Shown piece after piece: positions 56,942-64,000 of a stretch of 64,000 bases of DNA. The DNA is taken from assembly GCF_001931685.1 (NCBI RefSeq), contig NZ_MOOY01000008.1:269582-333581 (forward strand). Direction: 5' to 3'. Below the pieces are notes generated by a model. It worked only from the letters and a program-made list of their open reading frames with translations. It had not been told where the DNA came from and did no database searches. The translations under genes and the position numbers were made by a program. The DNA comes from Pararhizobium arenae. GTDB lineage: Bacteria; Pseudomonadota; Alphaproteobacteria; Rhizobiales; Rhizobiaceae. The stretch's first letter is position 1. Each line of letters starts with the position of its first letter.

Positions 56942-57331
56942 TTACGCGCGGGTCAGATATTCCCGCAGGATAAATTCGATGGCGGTCGGGTCCATCTCTG
57001 CCTTGTCCAGACGGAAGTCCACCCCGTAATCCTCGAATTTCTGGAAGTAGGGATCAGCGAGCGAGGACGAGATGACGCCGATCGGGCCGATGAAGCCGCT
57101 TTGGCGCATCGCCGGAACTGTCTCGCGAAAATCACGTTGCGGCTGAAGCCGGTTGTCCATCAAGACCATCGACACGGTCTTGCCGGATGTGATGAAAGCC
57201 AGCGCATCGTCGATCGTTTCGCAGTAGTGCAACTCGATTTTCAGGCCGGTGATCTTCCTGATCAAACCACGCAGGATAAGATTTTCAGCCGGATCATCGT
57301 CTACGAGCAATATGTGAATTGGTTCTAACAT
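56942..57331 (-). CDS. Single-domain response regulator
   Basis: 129-residue protein consisting only of a receiver (CheY-like) domain. The acidic pocket is VDDD near residues 10-13, the phospho-accepting Asp is in VLMDNRL near residue 59, the switch Ser is in GVISSS near 87, and the conserved Lys is in FRLDKAE near 109. There is no output domain, so it may act as a phosphate sink or bind a partner protein. It lies 79 bases downstream of the LuxR-type gene on the same strand; co-transcription is possible. The cognate kinase is not evident. Confidence 0.88.
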   Translation of the reverse strand: MLEPIHILLVDDDPAENLILRGLIRKITGLKIELHYCETIDDALAFITSGKTVSMVLMDNRLQPQRDFRETVPAMRQSGFIGPIGVISSSLADPYFQKFEDYGVDFRLDKAEMDPTAIEFILREYLTRA

Positions 57332-57409
57332 CTGATCTTGACTGTTCGGGGTTGCTGACGAATCTGAAATCTAAGCTTTGTGTCGGGTTTTAGGCCTCGC
57401 GGCTCTCGA

Positions 57410-58120
57410 TTATTGAATAATCTGTTCCCGGATCGCCTTCGCGACCATCTGGGTGCGGTTGACGACATCGAGTTTCTTCAAAATGGTCGCCGTGTGCGAA
57501 TTGACCGTGTGTTCGGAGACGGAAACGATCAGTGCGATTTCGCTTGCGGTCTTGCCATGGGAAATCCAGCGAAGAATTTCGGTTTCGCGCGGCGTGAGCC
57601 CAAGTCCCGTCTTGTTCGACAGCACCTGCCGGTAAAAGTAGTCGAAGGCGCAGGTTGCGTCGTAACAGAGTTCAAAATGCTCCTGGCGGGAAATGTCCTC
57701 GATGTCGCCGAGGAATAGCACCGCATATCGCGCTCCGTTGGTCCCGTGGACCGCCACGCACAGCAATATGTCGAAGCCAAGTTGAGCCAGCAGATTGCTG
57801 CCATTGCCGAGATGCGGGTCATCCGCACGCCAGACGGAAGAAATGACCGATTTATGCAGGCTACGAAACACGACGGAATCGCCGAACCGGTGACGCTTGT
57901 CGTATTCCTCCGCAAGCCCGGAGGGCAGATCGTGCAGGACGAGGCGGTTGGAGAGCATGCAGGCATCCGCTTCGCTTCCCAACTGCAGGATGCCGAAATG
58001 CTCGAAACCGAACCGCAGCGTCATGGTGTGAAATATTCGGAAAAAATCGACGCGGTTCAGCGCCTTCTCAAGATCGCTGTCGAAGTCGTAACGCCGATGG
58101 TTTTTCACCAGATTTGCCAC
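57410..58120 (-). CDS. LuxR-family regulator with autoinducer-binding-like domain (LuxR solo)
   Basis: 236-residue protein with an N-terminal autoinducer-binding-like domain and a C-terminal LuxR helix-turn-helix (LTPRETEILRWISHGKTASEIALIVSVSEHTVNSHTATILKKLDVVNRTQMVAKAI, about residues 174-230). In the ligand domain the conserved Asp is kept (GDSVV) but the following Pro is Ser, and the first conserved Trp appears absent, so a standard acyl-homoserine lactone pocket is doubtful. No luxI-type synthase gene is in the window. It starts with GTG, with GGGGGAG ten bases upstream. Confidence 0.85.
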   Translation of the reverse strand: MANLVKNHRRYDFDSDLEKALNRVDFFRIFHTMTLRFGFEHFGILQLGSEADACMLSNRLVLHDLPSGLAEEYDKRHRFGDSVVFRSLHKSVISSVWRADDPHLGNGSNLLAQLGFDILLCVAVHGTNGARYAVLFLGDIEDISRQEHFELCYDATCAFDYFYRQVLSNKTGLGLTPRETEILRWISHGKTASEIALIVSVSEHTVNSHTATILKKLDVVNRTQMVAKAIREQIIQ

Positions 58121-58602
58121 GAATCGAAAGCTCCCCCAGCCCGTAATTCTCAGAGCCAGTTTAGCTTGCGATCAGCCATATGCAACTGCTTCATGGGGTT
58201 AAACCAGAAGGTGAATCTTGCAGGAGGTGCGGGAGAGGGAGTGGGAGGACCGTTGTAGAAGGTTTGCAAGTTCCCCGCCTGGTACGTGCAAGCCGGCCAG
58301 TCCTCCCGGCCCCGCGAGAATGCTTATGTCACAACCGGCATTTCCGCTCCATCCGTGTAGTTTGGGATTGACTTTTAAATCAAGTTTTCATCGATTCGGT
58401 TTTCTCCCGCTTACGTTCACGGCAAAAAGTCGTGTATAGCGTCGATCAAGTCGTTTTGAGAAGAATTTTCCAACTGGACAAATAATCTGAGAGCCTTATT
58501 GCAAAGGGTCGTTAAATGTCGTTCCATCCGGCCTTGACCGGACGCAACGTCGTTCAGCGTCAAAAAAACACGAGAACAAAGAACAAAGCTGGGAAGCTCA
58601 CT
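58121..58602 (+). other. Long upstream region of the dpp operon
   Basis: 482 bases between the LuxR gene and dppA. Near 58200-58260 there is a purine-rich stretch (GGAGGTGCGGGAGAGGGAGTGGGAGG pattern, 58221-58246). AT-rich segments near 58365-58400 and 58430-58500 could hold the promoter, with TTGACT at 58370 a -35 candidate and TATAGC at 58434 a possible -10 of a different start. The long leader may be a target of small-RNA control, which is inference. No small gene convinced me. Confidence 0.45.
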
Positions 58603-60198
58603 ATGAAAAAGCTGACTACTCTGATCGCGGCGACGGCGCTTGCCTCGCTGATGGCGACAGCCGCCTGGTCTAAGACCTTCGTTTATTGCTCGGAAGCGTC
58701 GCCGGAAGGCTTCGATCCCGGTCTCTACACCGGCGGCCAGACCTTCGACGCGGCTGCCCACACGGTTTACAACCGTCTGGTGGAATTCAAGCGCGGCACG
58801 ACCGAAATCGAGCCTGCGCTGGCCGAGAGCTGGGAAATCTCCGCTGACGGCAAGGAATACACCTTCAAGCTGCGCCCGGGCGTGAAATTCCAGACGACCG
58901 ACTATTTCACCCCGACCCGCGAACTGAATGCAGACGACGTCATCTTCTCGTTCGAGCGCCAGTACAAGGCCGACAATCCGTGGAACAAGTATGTTCCGGG
59001 CGCGTCCTGGGAGTATTTCTCGGGCATGGGCCTGCCGGACGTTCTCGACAAGATCGAGAAGATCGATGACCTGACGGTCAAGATCACCCTGAAGCGCCCG
59101 GAAGCGCCGCTGCTCGCCAACCTCGGCATGCCGTTCATCTCGATCGTTTCCAAGGAATATGCCGACAAGCTGCAGGCTGATGGCAAGATGGAACTGATGA
59201 ACCAGCAGCCGCTGGGCACCGGTCCGTTCACCTTCGTCGCCTATCAGCCGGATGCGGCCATCCGCTACAAGGCCAACCCGGACTATTGGGGTGGCAAGCA
59301 GGCGATCGACGATCTGGTCTTCGCAATCACCACGGATGCTGCCGTTCGCGCCCAGAAGCTGAAGGCCGGCGAATGCCACCTGATGTCCTATCCGAACGCT
59401 GCCGACGTTGCTGAACTGAAGGCTGATCCGAACCTGCAGGTTTCCGAGCAGGCCGGTCTGAACGTTGCTTACCTCGCCTACAACACGACGATTGCTCCGT
59501 TCGACAAGGTTGAAGTCCGCAAGGCCCTCAACATGGCGATCAATCGTCAGGCGATCGTCGATGCGGTCTTCCAGGGTGCGGCCACCGTTGCCAAGAACCC
59601 GATCCCGCCGACAATGTGGTCGTATAACGACGCCGTCGTAGATGACAAGTTCGATCCGGAAGCGGCCAAGAAGATGCTCGCCGACGCTGGCGTCTCCGAT
59701 CTCAAGATGAAGATCTGGGCCATGCCGGTTGCCCGTCCGTACATGCTGAACGCGCGCCGTGCAGCTGAACTGATGCAGGCCGACCTTGCCAAGATCGGCG
59801 TCACCGTCGAGATCGTCTCCTACGAATGGGCCGAGTACCTGAAGCTGTCGTCCGCCAAGGACCGCGACGGCGCGGCTATCCTCGGCTGGACGGGCGACAA
59901 CGGCGATCCGGACAACTTCCTCGACACCCTGCTCGGCTGCGATGCCGTAGGCGGCAACAACCGCGCGCAGTGGTGCAACCAGGAGTTCGACGAGCTGGTG
60001 ACCAAGGCGAAGGAAACGTCCGATATCGCCGAGCGCACCAAGCTCTATGAACAGGCGCAGGTCGTCTTCAAGCGCGAAGCGCCGTGGAACACGCTGGACC
60101 ACTCGCTTGCCGTCGTTCCGATGAGCAAGAAGGTTTCCGGCTTCGTTCAGTCGCCGCTGGGTGACTTCGTGTTCGAAGGCGTGGATATCGCCGAGTAA
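58603..60198 (+). CDS. dppA: Dipeptide-type ABC transporter substrate-binding protein
   Basis: 531-residue periplasmic binding protein of family 5. The start is set at the ATG giving the signal peptide MKKLTTLIAATALASLMATAAWS; the frame is open 29 codons upstream but without one. The mature start KTFVYCSEASPEGFDPGLYTGGQTFDAAAHTVYNRLVEFKRGTTEIEPALAESWEIS is typical of DppA. Heme or other peptides are alternative ligands for this group. It leads dppA-B-C-D-F and is followed by a strong hairpin. Confidence 0.92.
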   Translation: MKKLTTLIAATALASLMATAAWSKTFVYCSEASPEGFDPGLYTGGQTFDAAAHTVYNRLVEFKRGTTEIEPALAESWEISADGKEYTFKLRPGVKFQTTDYFTPTRELNADDVIFSFERQYKADNPWNKYVPGASWEYFSGMGLPDVLDKIEKIDDLTVKITLKRPEAPLLANLGMPFISIVSKEYADKLQADGKMELMNQQPLGTGPFTFVAYQPDAAIRYKANPDYWGGKQAIDDLVFAITTDAAVRAQKLKAGECHLMSYPNAADVAELKADPNLQVSEQAGLNVAYLAYNTTIAPFDKVEVRKALNMAINRQAIVDAVFQGAATVAKNPIPPTMWSYNDAVVDDKFDPEAAKKMLADAGVSDLKMKIWAMPVARPYMLNARRAAELMQADLAKIGVTVEIVSYEWAEYLKLSSAKDRDGAAILGWTGDNGDPDNFLDTLLGCDAVGGNNRAQWCNQEFDELVTKAKETSDIAERTKLYEQAQVVFKREAPWNTLDHSLAVVPMSKKVSGFVQSPLGDFVFEGVDIAE

Positions 60199-60239
60199 AA
60201 CTAACGACGAAAAAGGCACGCCGCAAAGAGCGTGTCATG

Positions 60240-60275
60240 ACCGGCGGCTCGAAGACATTCGGGCCGCCGGTTTTT
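60240..60275 (+). terminator. Hairpin with T-run between dppA and dppB (partial terminator)
   Basis: ACCGGCGGCTCGAA (60240-60253) pairs with TTCGGGCCGCCGGT (60258-60271), one G-T pair, four-base loop GACA, followed by TTTTT. It sits between the binding-protein gene and the permease gene of one operon, so it would reduce expression downstream rather than end it. Confidence 0.75.
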
Positions 60276-60299
60276 CAAAGAAAGAAGGGATTGGCTCCC

Positions 60300-61304
60300 A
60301 TGTTGCGCTTTATCTTCGGACGGCTCGCCGTCCTGATCCCCACGTTCCTCGGGGTCTCGCTGATCGCGTTCTCCTTCATCCGACTTCTGCCCGGCGATCC
60401 GGTCATGCTGATGTCGGGCGAGCGCGTCATGTCACCGGAACGCCATACCGAGCTGATGAACCAGCTTGGTCTCGATCGCCCGATGTATGTCCAGTATTTC
60501 GATTATCTCGGCGGTCTCCTGACCGGCGACTTCGGCTCGTCGATCGTCACCAAACGGCCCGTGCTCGATGACTTCGTAAACCTTTTCCCGGCAACGCTGG
60601 AACTGTCGCTCTGTGCGATCATCCTTGCCGTCGCCCTCGGCATTCCGGCCGGCGTTCTCGCAGCTGTCAAGCGCGGTACCTGGCTCGATCAGACGATCAT
60701 GGGCTCGGCACTGGTCGGCTATTCGATGCCGATCTTCTGGTGGGGGCTGCTGCTCATCATCTTCTTCTCCGGCTACCTCGGCTGGACCCCTGTTTCGGGC
60801 CGCATCTCGCTCATGTATTTCTTCCCGCAGGTGACCGGTTTCATGCTGATCGACAGCCTGATCTCGGGGCAGGCGGGAGCGTTCAAATCGGCGCTTACCT
60901 ATCTCATCCTGCCGACCATCGTGCTGGCGACCATTCCGCTGGCGGTCATCGCCCGCCAGACCCGCTCGGCGATGCTCGAGGTGCTCGGCGAGGATTATGT
61001 CCGAACCGCGCGCGCCAAGGGCATGTCGCCCTTCCGCGTCATCGGCGTCCATGCACTGCGCAATGCGCTGATCCCGGTCATCACCACCATCGGCCTGCAG
61101 GTCGGCGTCCTGCTTGCCGGCGCGATCCTGACGGAAACGATCTTCTCCTGGCCGGGTATCGGCAAGTGGATGGTCGATAGCGTCTTCAAGCGCGACTACG
61201 CGGTCGTACAGGGCGGCCTGATGCTCATCGCCGGCATGATCATGCTGGTCAATCTTCTCGTTGATGTGCTCTACGGGCTCGTCAATCCGCGTATCCGGCA
61301 CTAG
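60300..61304 (+). CDS. dppB: Dipeptide-type ABC transporter permease DppB
   Basis: 334-residue inner-membrane permease with six predicted helices. The start at ATG 60300 follows AGAAGGGAT; the frame extends a little upstream. The conserved opening MLRFIFGRLAVLIPTFLGVSLIAFSFIRLLPGDP and the EAA loop DYVRTARAKGMSPFRVIGVHALRNALIPVI near residue 240 are typical of DppB. It pairs with DppC, nine bases downstream. Confidence 0.93.
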   Translation: MLRFIFGRLAVLIPTFLGVSLIAFSFIRLLPGDPVMLMSGERVMSPERHTELMNQLGLDRPMYVQYFDYLGGLLTGDFGSSIVTKRPVLDDFVNLFPATLELSLCAIILAVALGIPAGVLAAVKRGTWLDQTIMGSALVGYSMPIFWWGLLLIIFFSGYLGWTPVSGRISLMYFFPQVTGFMLIDSLISGQAGAFKSALTYLILPTIVLATIPLAVIARQTRSAMLEVLGEDYVRTARAKGMSPFRVIGVHALRNALIPVITTIGLQVGVLLAGAILTETIFSWPGIGKWMVDSVFKRDYAVVQGGLMLIAGMIMLVNLLVDVLYGLVNPRIRH

Positions 61305-61313
61305 GAGGCGCAC

Positions 61314-62204
61314 ATGACTGTTGTCGAAACAACGAAAAACCCGCCGACCGGCATTGCCGAGTTCTGGTTCTATTTCTCCCGCAACAAGGGTGCGGTGATC
61401 GGTCTTGCGGTCTTTCTGATCATCCTTTTCATGGCGGTCTTTGCGCCCTTCGTGGCGCCGCATGATCCCAGCATCCAGAACCGCGAGATGCTGCTGCTGC
61501 CGCCGGTTTTGTCCGAAGGCGGGCAAGCGAGCTACTTGCTCGGTACGGATGCCGTCGGCCGTGACATCTTCTCCCGCCTGATCTACGGCGCGCGCTTTTC
61601 GCTGTTCATCGGCGTGATCGTCGTCACTTTGTCGGTCATTTCGGGCGTTCTGGTCGGTCTCGTCGCCGGCTATTTCCGCGGCAAGGTCGATACCGTGATC
61701 ATGCGCGTCATGGATATCATCCTGGCGTTTCCGTCGCTGCTGCTGGCGCTGGTGCTGGTTGCCGTTCTCGGCCCGGGCCTCGTCAATGCGATGATCGCGA
61801 TCTCGCTCGTCAACCTGCCGCATTTCGTGCGCCTGACGCGCGCCGCCGTCATGACGGAGCGCGCCAAGGACTACGTCATCGCGTCCAAGGTTGCCGGTGC
61901 CGGCACGCTTCGCCTGATGTTCCTCACCATCCTGCCCAATTGCCTTGCACCGCTGATCGTCCAGGCAACGCTCGCCTTCTCCGCGGCGATCCTCGATGCG
62001 GCGGCTCTTGGCTTCCTCGGCATGGGCGCCCAGCCGCCGACGCCGGAATGGGGAACCATGCTCGCCGAAGCCCGTGAATTCATCCAGCGCGCCTGGTGGG
62101 TGGTGACCTTCCCCGGTCTGGCCATTCTCATCACCGTTCTCGCCATCAACCTGATGGGCGACGGCCTGCGCGACGCGCTCGATCCCAAGCTGAAGAGGTC
62201 GTGA
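61314..62204 (+). CDS. dppC: Dipeptide-type ABC transporter permease DppC
   Basis: 296-residue permease. A first helix (VIGLAVFLIILFMAVFAPFVAPHDP) is followed by LLGTDAVGRDIFSRLIYGAR, the family signature, and the EAA loop DYVIASKVAGAGTLRLMFLTILPNCLAPLI near residue 185. AGGAGG lies before the ATG. Its stop overlaps the start of dppD by one base (TGATG). Confidence 0.93.
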   Translation: MTVVETTKNPPTGIAEFWFYFSRNKGAVIGLAVFLIILFMAVFAPFVAPHDPSIQNREMLLLPPVLSEGGQASYLLGTDAVGRDIFSRLIYGARFSLFIGVIVVTLSVISGVLVGLVAGYFRGKVDTVIMRVMDIILAFPSLLLALVLVAVLGPGLVNAMIAISLVNLPHFVRLTRAAVMTERAKDYVIASKVAGAGTLRLMFLTILPNCLAPLIVQATLAFSAAILDAAALGFLGMGAQPPTPEWGTMLAEAREFIQRAWWVVTFPGLAILITVLAINLMGDGLRDALDPKLKRS

Positions 62205-63058
62205 TGTCCCTTCTCGAAGTTGAAAACCTGGTCGTCGAATTCCAGACGGCCTCTGGCCCCTTCCGCGCCGTCGATGGCGTCTCGCTCAAGGTGAACGCTG
62301 GCGAAGTTCTGGCGATCGTCGGCGAATCCGGTTCGGGCAAGTCCGTCTCCATGCTCGCCGCCATGGGCCTTCTGCCCTGGACCGCGAAGGTGACGGCCGA
62401 CAAGCTGACCTTCAACGGTCGCGACATGCTGGCCATGTCCGACAACGACCGGCGCAAGATCATCGGCAAGGATATCGCCATGATTTTTCAGGAGCCGGTC
62501 GCGAGCCTCAACCCGTGCTTCACGGTCGGCTTCCAGATCGAGGAGGTTCTGCGCTTCCACACCGATCTCGGCAAGAAGGCGCGGCGCGATCGCGCCATCG
62601 AACTGTTCAATGCTGTCGGCATTCCGAACCCGGAAGAGCGCCTCGGCCATTACCCGCACCAGATGTCGGGCGGTCAATGCCAGCGCGTGATGATCGCGAC
62701 TGCGCTTGCCTGCAATCCGAAGCTCCTGATCGCCGATGAGCCGACGACCGCGCTCGACGTGACAATCCAGAAGCAGATTCTTGATCTGCTGATGAGGCTG
62801 CAGGCCGAGCACAACATGGGCCTGATCATCATCACCCACAACATGGGCGTGGTGGCGGAAACCGCAGATCGTGTCATCGTGCAGTACAAGGGCCGCAAGA
62901 TCGAAGAGGCAGACGTTCTGTCGCTGTTCGAAAGCCCGAAGAGCGCCTATACCAAGGCGCTGCTTTCGGCATTGCCGGACAATGCGACCGGCGACCGCCT
63001 GCCGACGATTGCGGAGTTCCTCACCGACCAGCAGATCTTTGAAGGAGCCGTGCGATGA
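62204..63058 (+). CDS. dppD: Dipeptide-type ABC transporter ATPase DppD
   Basis: 284-residue ATPase starting at ATG 62204. Walker A is GESGSGKS near residues 40-47, the signature is MSGGQCQRV (Cys where Arg is usual at that position), and Walker B reads [13 protein letters not shown]. The C-terminal oligopeptide-transporter extension is shorter than in E. coli DppD (327 residues), lacking most of the cysteine-rich tail. It overlaps dppF by four bases (ATGA). Confidence 0.92.
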   Translation: MSLLEVENLVVEFQTASGPFRAVDGVSLKVNAGEVLAIVGESGSGKSVSMLAAMGLLPWTAKVTADKLTFNGRDMLAMSDNDRRKIIGKDIAMIFQEPVASLNPCFTVGFQIEEVLRFHTDLGKKARRDRAIELFNAVGIPNPEERLGHYPHQMSGGQCQRVMIATALACNPKLLIADEPTTALDVTIQKQILDLLMRLQAEHNMGLIIITHNMGVVAETADRVIVQYKGRKIEEADVLSLFESPKSAYTKALLSALPDNATGDRLPTIAEFLTDQQIFEGAVR

Positions 63059-63882
63059 CCCCCGTGCTCGAAGCGCGCAACCTCAAGCGCGATTATCACA
63101 TCCCCGGCAGCCTGTTCAAAAAGGCCCGCACCGTGCACGCCGTCAAGGGCGTCAGCTTCTCCGTAGAACAGGGCAAGACCCTTGCCATCGTCGGCGAAAG
63201 CGGCTGCGGCAAGTCCACGCTTGCCCGTATCGTCACCATGATCGATCCGGCAACCTCGGGCGACATGCTGATCGACGGCCAGAAGGTGGACATCGCGCGC
63301 GAGACGCTGACGTCCGACATGCGCCGCAAGGTTCAGATCGTGTTTCAGAACCCCTACGGCACGCTCAATCCGCGCAAGAAGATCGGCGATATCTTGACCG
63401 AGCCGCTGATCATCAACACCGACATGAAGGCGGCTGATCGTCAGGACAAGGCGATGGCCATGCTGAAGAAGGTCGGGCTGGAGGAGAAGCATTACGGGCG
63501 CTACCCGCATATGTTTTCCGGCGGCCAGCGCCAGCGTGTGGCGATCGCCCGCGCGCTGATGCTCAATCCGCGGCTTCTGGTTCTGGACGAACCCGTTTCG
63601 GCGCTCGATCTTTCGGTGCAGGCACAGGTTCTCAACCTGCTCGCCGACCTGCAGGACGAGTTCCAACTGACCTACGTCTTCATCAGCCACGACCTTTCGG
63701 TGGTGCGCTACATCGCCGATGACGTGATGGTCATGTACTACGGCGAAGCGGTCGAGTACGGCAGCCGCGAAGAGGTCTTCGCAGACCCCAAGCACAGCTA
63801 CACCAAGACGCTGTTTGCCGCGACGCCGCGCGCCGATGTCGAGAGTATCAAGGCGCGGCTTGCGAAGAAGAACGCAGCATAA
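63055..63882 (+). CDS. dppF: Dipeptide-type ABC transporter ATPase DppF
   Basis: 275-residue second ATPase of the importer. Walker A is GESGCGKST near residues 45-53, the signature is FSGGQRQRV, and Walker B is LLVLDEPVSALDLSVQAQVLNLL. It forms the ATPase pair with DppD and closes the operon. The family's C-terminal extension is short here too. Confidence 0.93.
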   Translation: MTPVLEARNLKRDYHIPGSLFKKARTVHAVKGVSFSVEQGKTLAIVGESGCGKSTLARIVTMIDPATSGDMLIDGQKVDIARETLTSDMRRKVQIVFQNPYGTLNPRKKIGDILTEPLIINTDMKAADRQDKAMAMLKKVGLEEKHYGRYPHMFSGGQRQRVAIARALMLNPRLLVLDEPVSALDLSVQAQVLNLLADLQDEFQLTYVFISHDLSVVRYIADDVMVMYYGEAVEYGSREEVFADPKHSYTKTLFAATPRADVESIKARLAKKNAA

Positions 63883-63942
63883 GCTGCTGGAATGGGAAGA
63901 GGTCGTCCCTTCTTGGATGATCAAACTATGAGATAGTTGTTT

Positions 63943-63972
63943 CTGCCGGGCGGGCGGCCACCCGCCCGGCAG
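63943..63972. terminator. GC-rich hairpin after dppF
   Basis: CTGCCGGGCGGG (63943-63954) pairs with CCCGCCCGGCAG (63961-63972) with a six-base loop. It lies 60 bases after the last gene; there is no T-run, so it may be a Rho-assisted terminator or a 3'-end stabiliser. Confidence 0.55.
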
Positions 63973-64000
63973 CTGGTTGTCGGATCGTCACCTTCTCAGC

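Overview
The window reads as a chromosomal segment of a Rhizobiaceae bacterium of the Agrobacterium/Rhizobium group. The grounds are high GC with alphaproteobacterial codon use, an aglEFGAK alpha-glucoside operon, a zwf-pgl-edd Entner-Doudoroff operon, a RirA iron regulator, a PdhS/DivJ/PleC-type histidine kinase with a CtrA-like box, a BcsA-BcsB-BcsN cellulose operon, and a tRNA-His that lacks G-1 and carries A73. I see no insertion sequence, prophage, integrase or CRISPR array; the layout is ordinary chromosome, dense in transport and regulation. Identifications rest on reading motifs, not on a database search.

Layout. 0-6.7 kb: alpha-glucoside binding protein, two permeases, alpha-glucosidase and ATPase. 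6.8-7.7 kb: a degenerate PilZ protein and a GFA-family protein. 7.7-12 kb (minus): zwf, pgl, edd, which take glucose-6-phosphate to KDPG. 12-14.8 kb (minus): puuA/puuB-like genes for gamma-glutamylation and oxidation of putrescine. 15-16.2 kb: a HI0933-type flavoprotein. 16.5-21 kb: two chemoreceptors with different sensor domains. 21-23.7 kb: a 50-residue small ORF, a LysR regulator and an RTX calcium-binding protein. 24-28 kb: isocitrate lyase divergent from an ScfR/RamB-like regulator, then a fatty acid desaturase. 28.4-32.5 kb: potFGHI polyamine importer. 32.5-38.5 kb: AsmA-like protein, acetoacetyl-CoA synthetase and a lone iron-type permease. 38.5-43.2 kb: a 1232-residue PdhS-like kinase, a phasin and tRNA-His. 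43.3-52.1 kb: diguanylate cyclase followed by the cellulose operon. 52.1-55 kb: LysR, an ABM-domain protein and methylmalonate-semialdehyde dehydrogenase. 55.1-58.1 kb: ferric-binding protein divergent from rirA, a single-domain receiver and a LuxR solo. 58.6-63.9 kb: complete dipeptide-type ABC importer.

How the parts fit. Sugar import (agl) supplies glucose for zwf-pgl-edd. The glyoxylate gene aceA with its regulator, acetoacetyl-CoA synthetase and the phasin belong to acetyl-CoA, acetoacetate and polyhydroxybutyrate metabolism. The polyamine importer and the puu-like pair form a putrescine uptake and breakdown route. The GGDEF protein directly before bcsA, whose product ends in a PilZ domain, suggests local c-di-GMP control of cellulose. 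The iron-binding protein and RirA share an intergenic region with an Irr-type palindrome.

The most useful non-coding observations are a CtrA-type TTAA-N7-TTAA box before the kinase, an ICE-like palindrome before rirA, paired TTGTGCAATGCACAA-type palindromes before the phasin, twin TTTTGTAAAA sites before the ScfR-like gene, and hairpins followed by short T-runs directly after the binding-protein gene in all three binding-protein-first ABC operons. I found no clearly new multi-gene system. The best candidates for something undescribed are the 50-residue ORF, the cellulose operon variant with a TPR protein and no visible bcsZ, and the orphan RTX protein.
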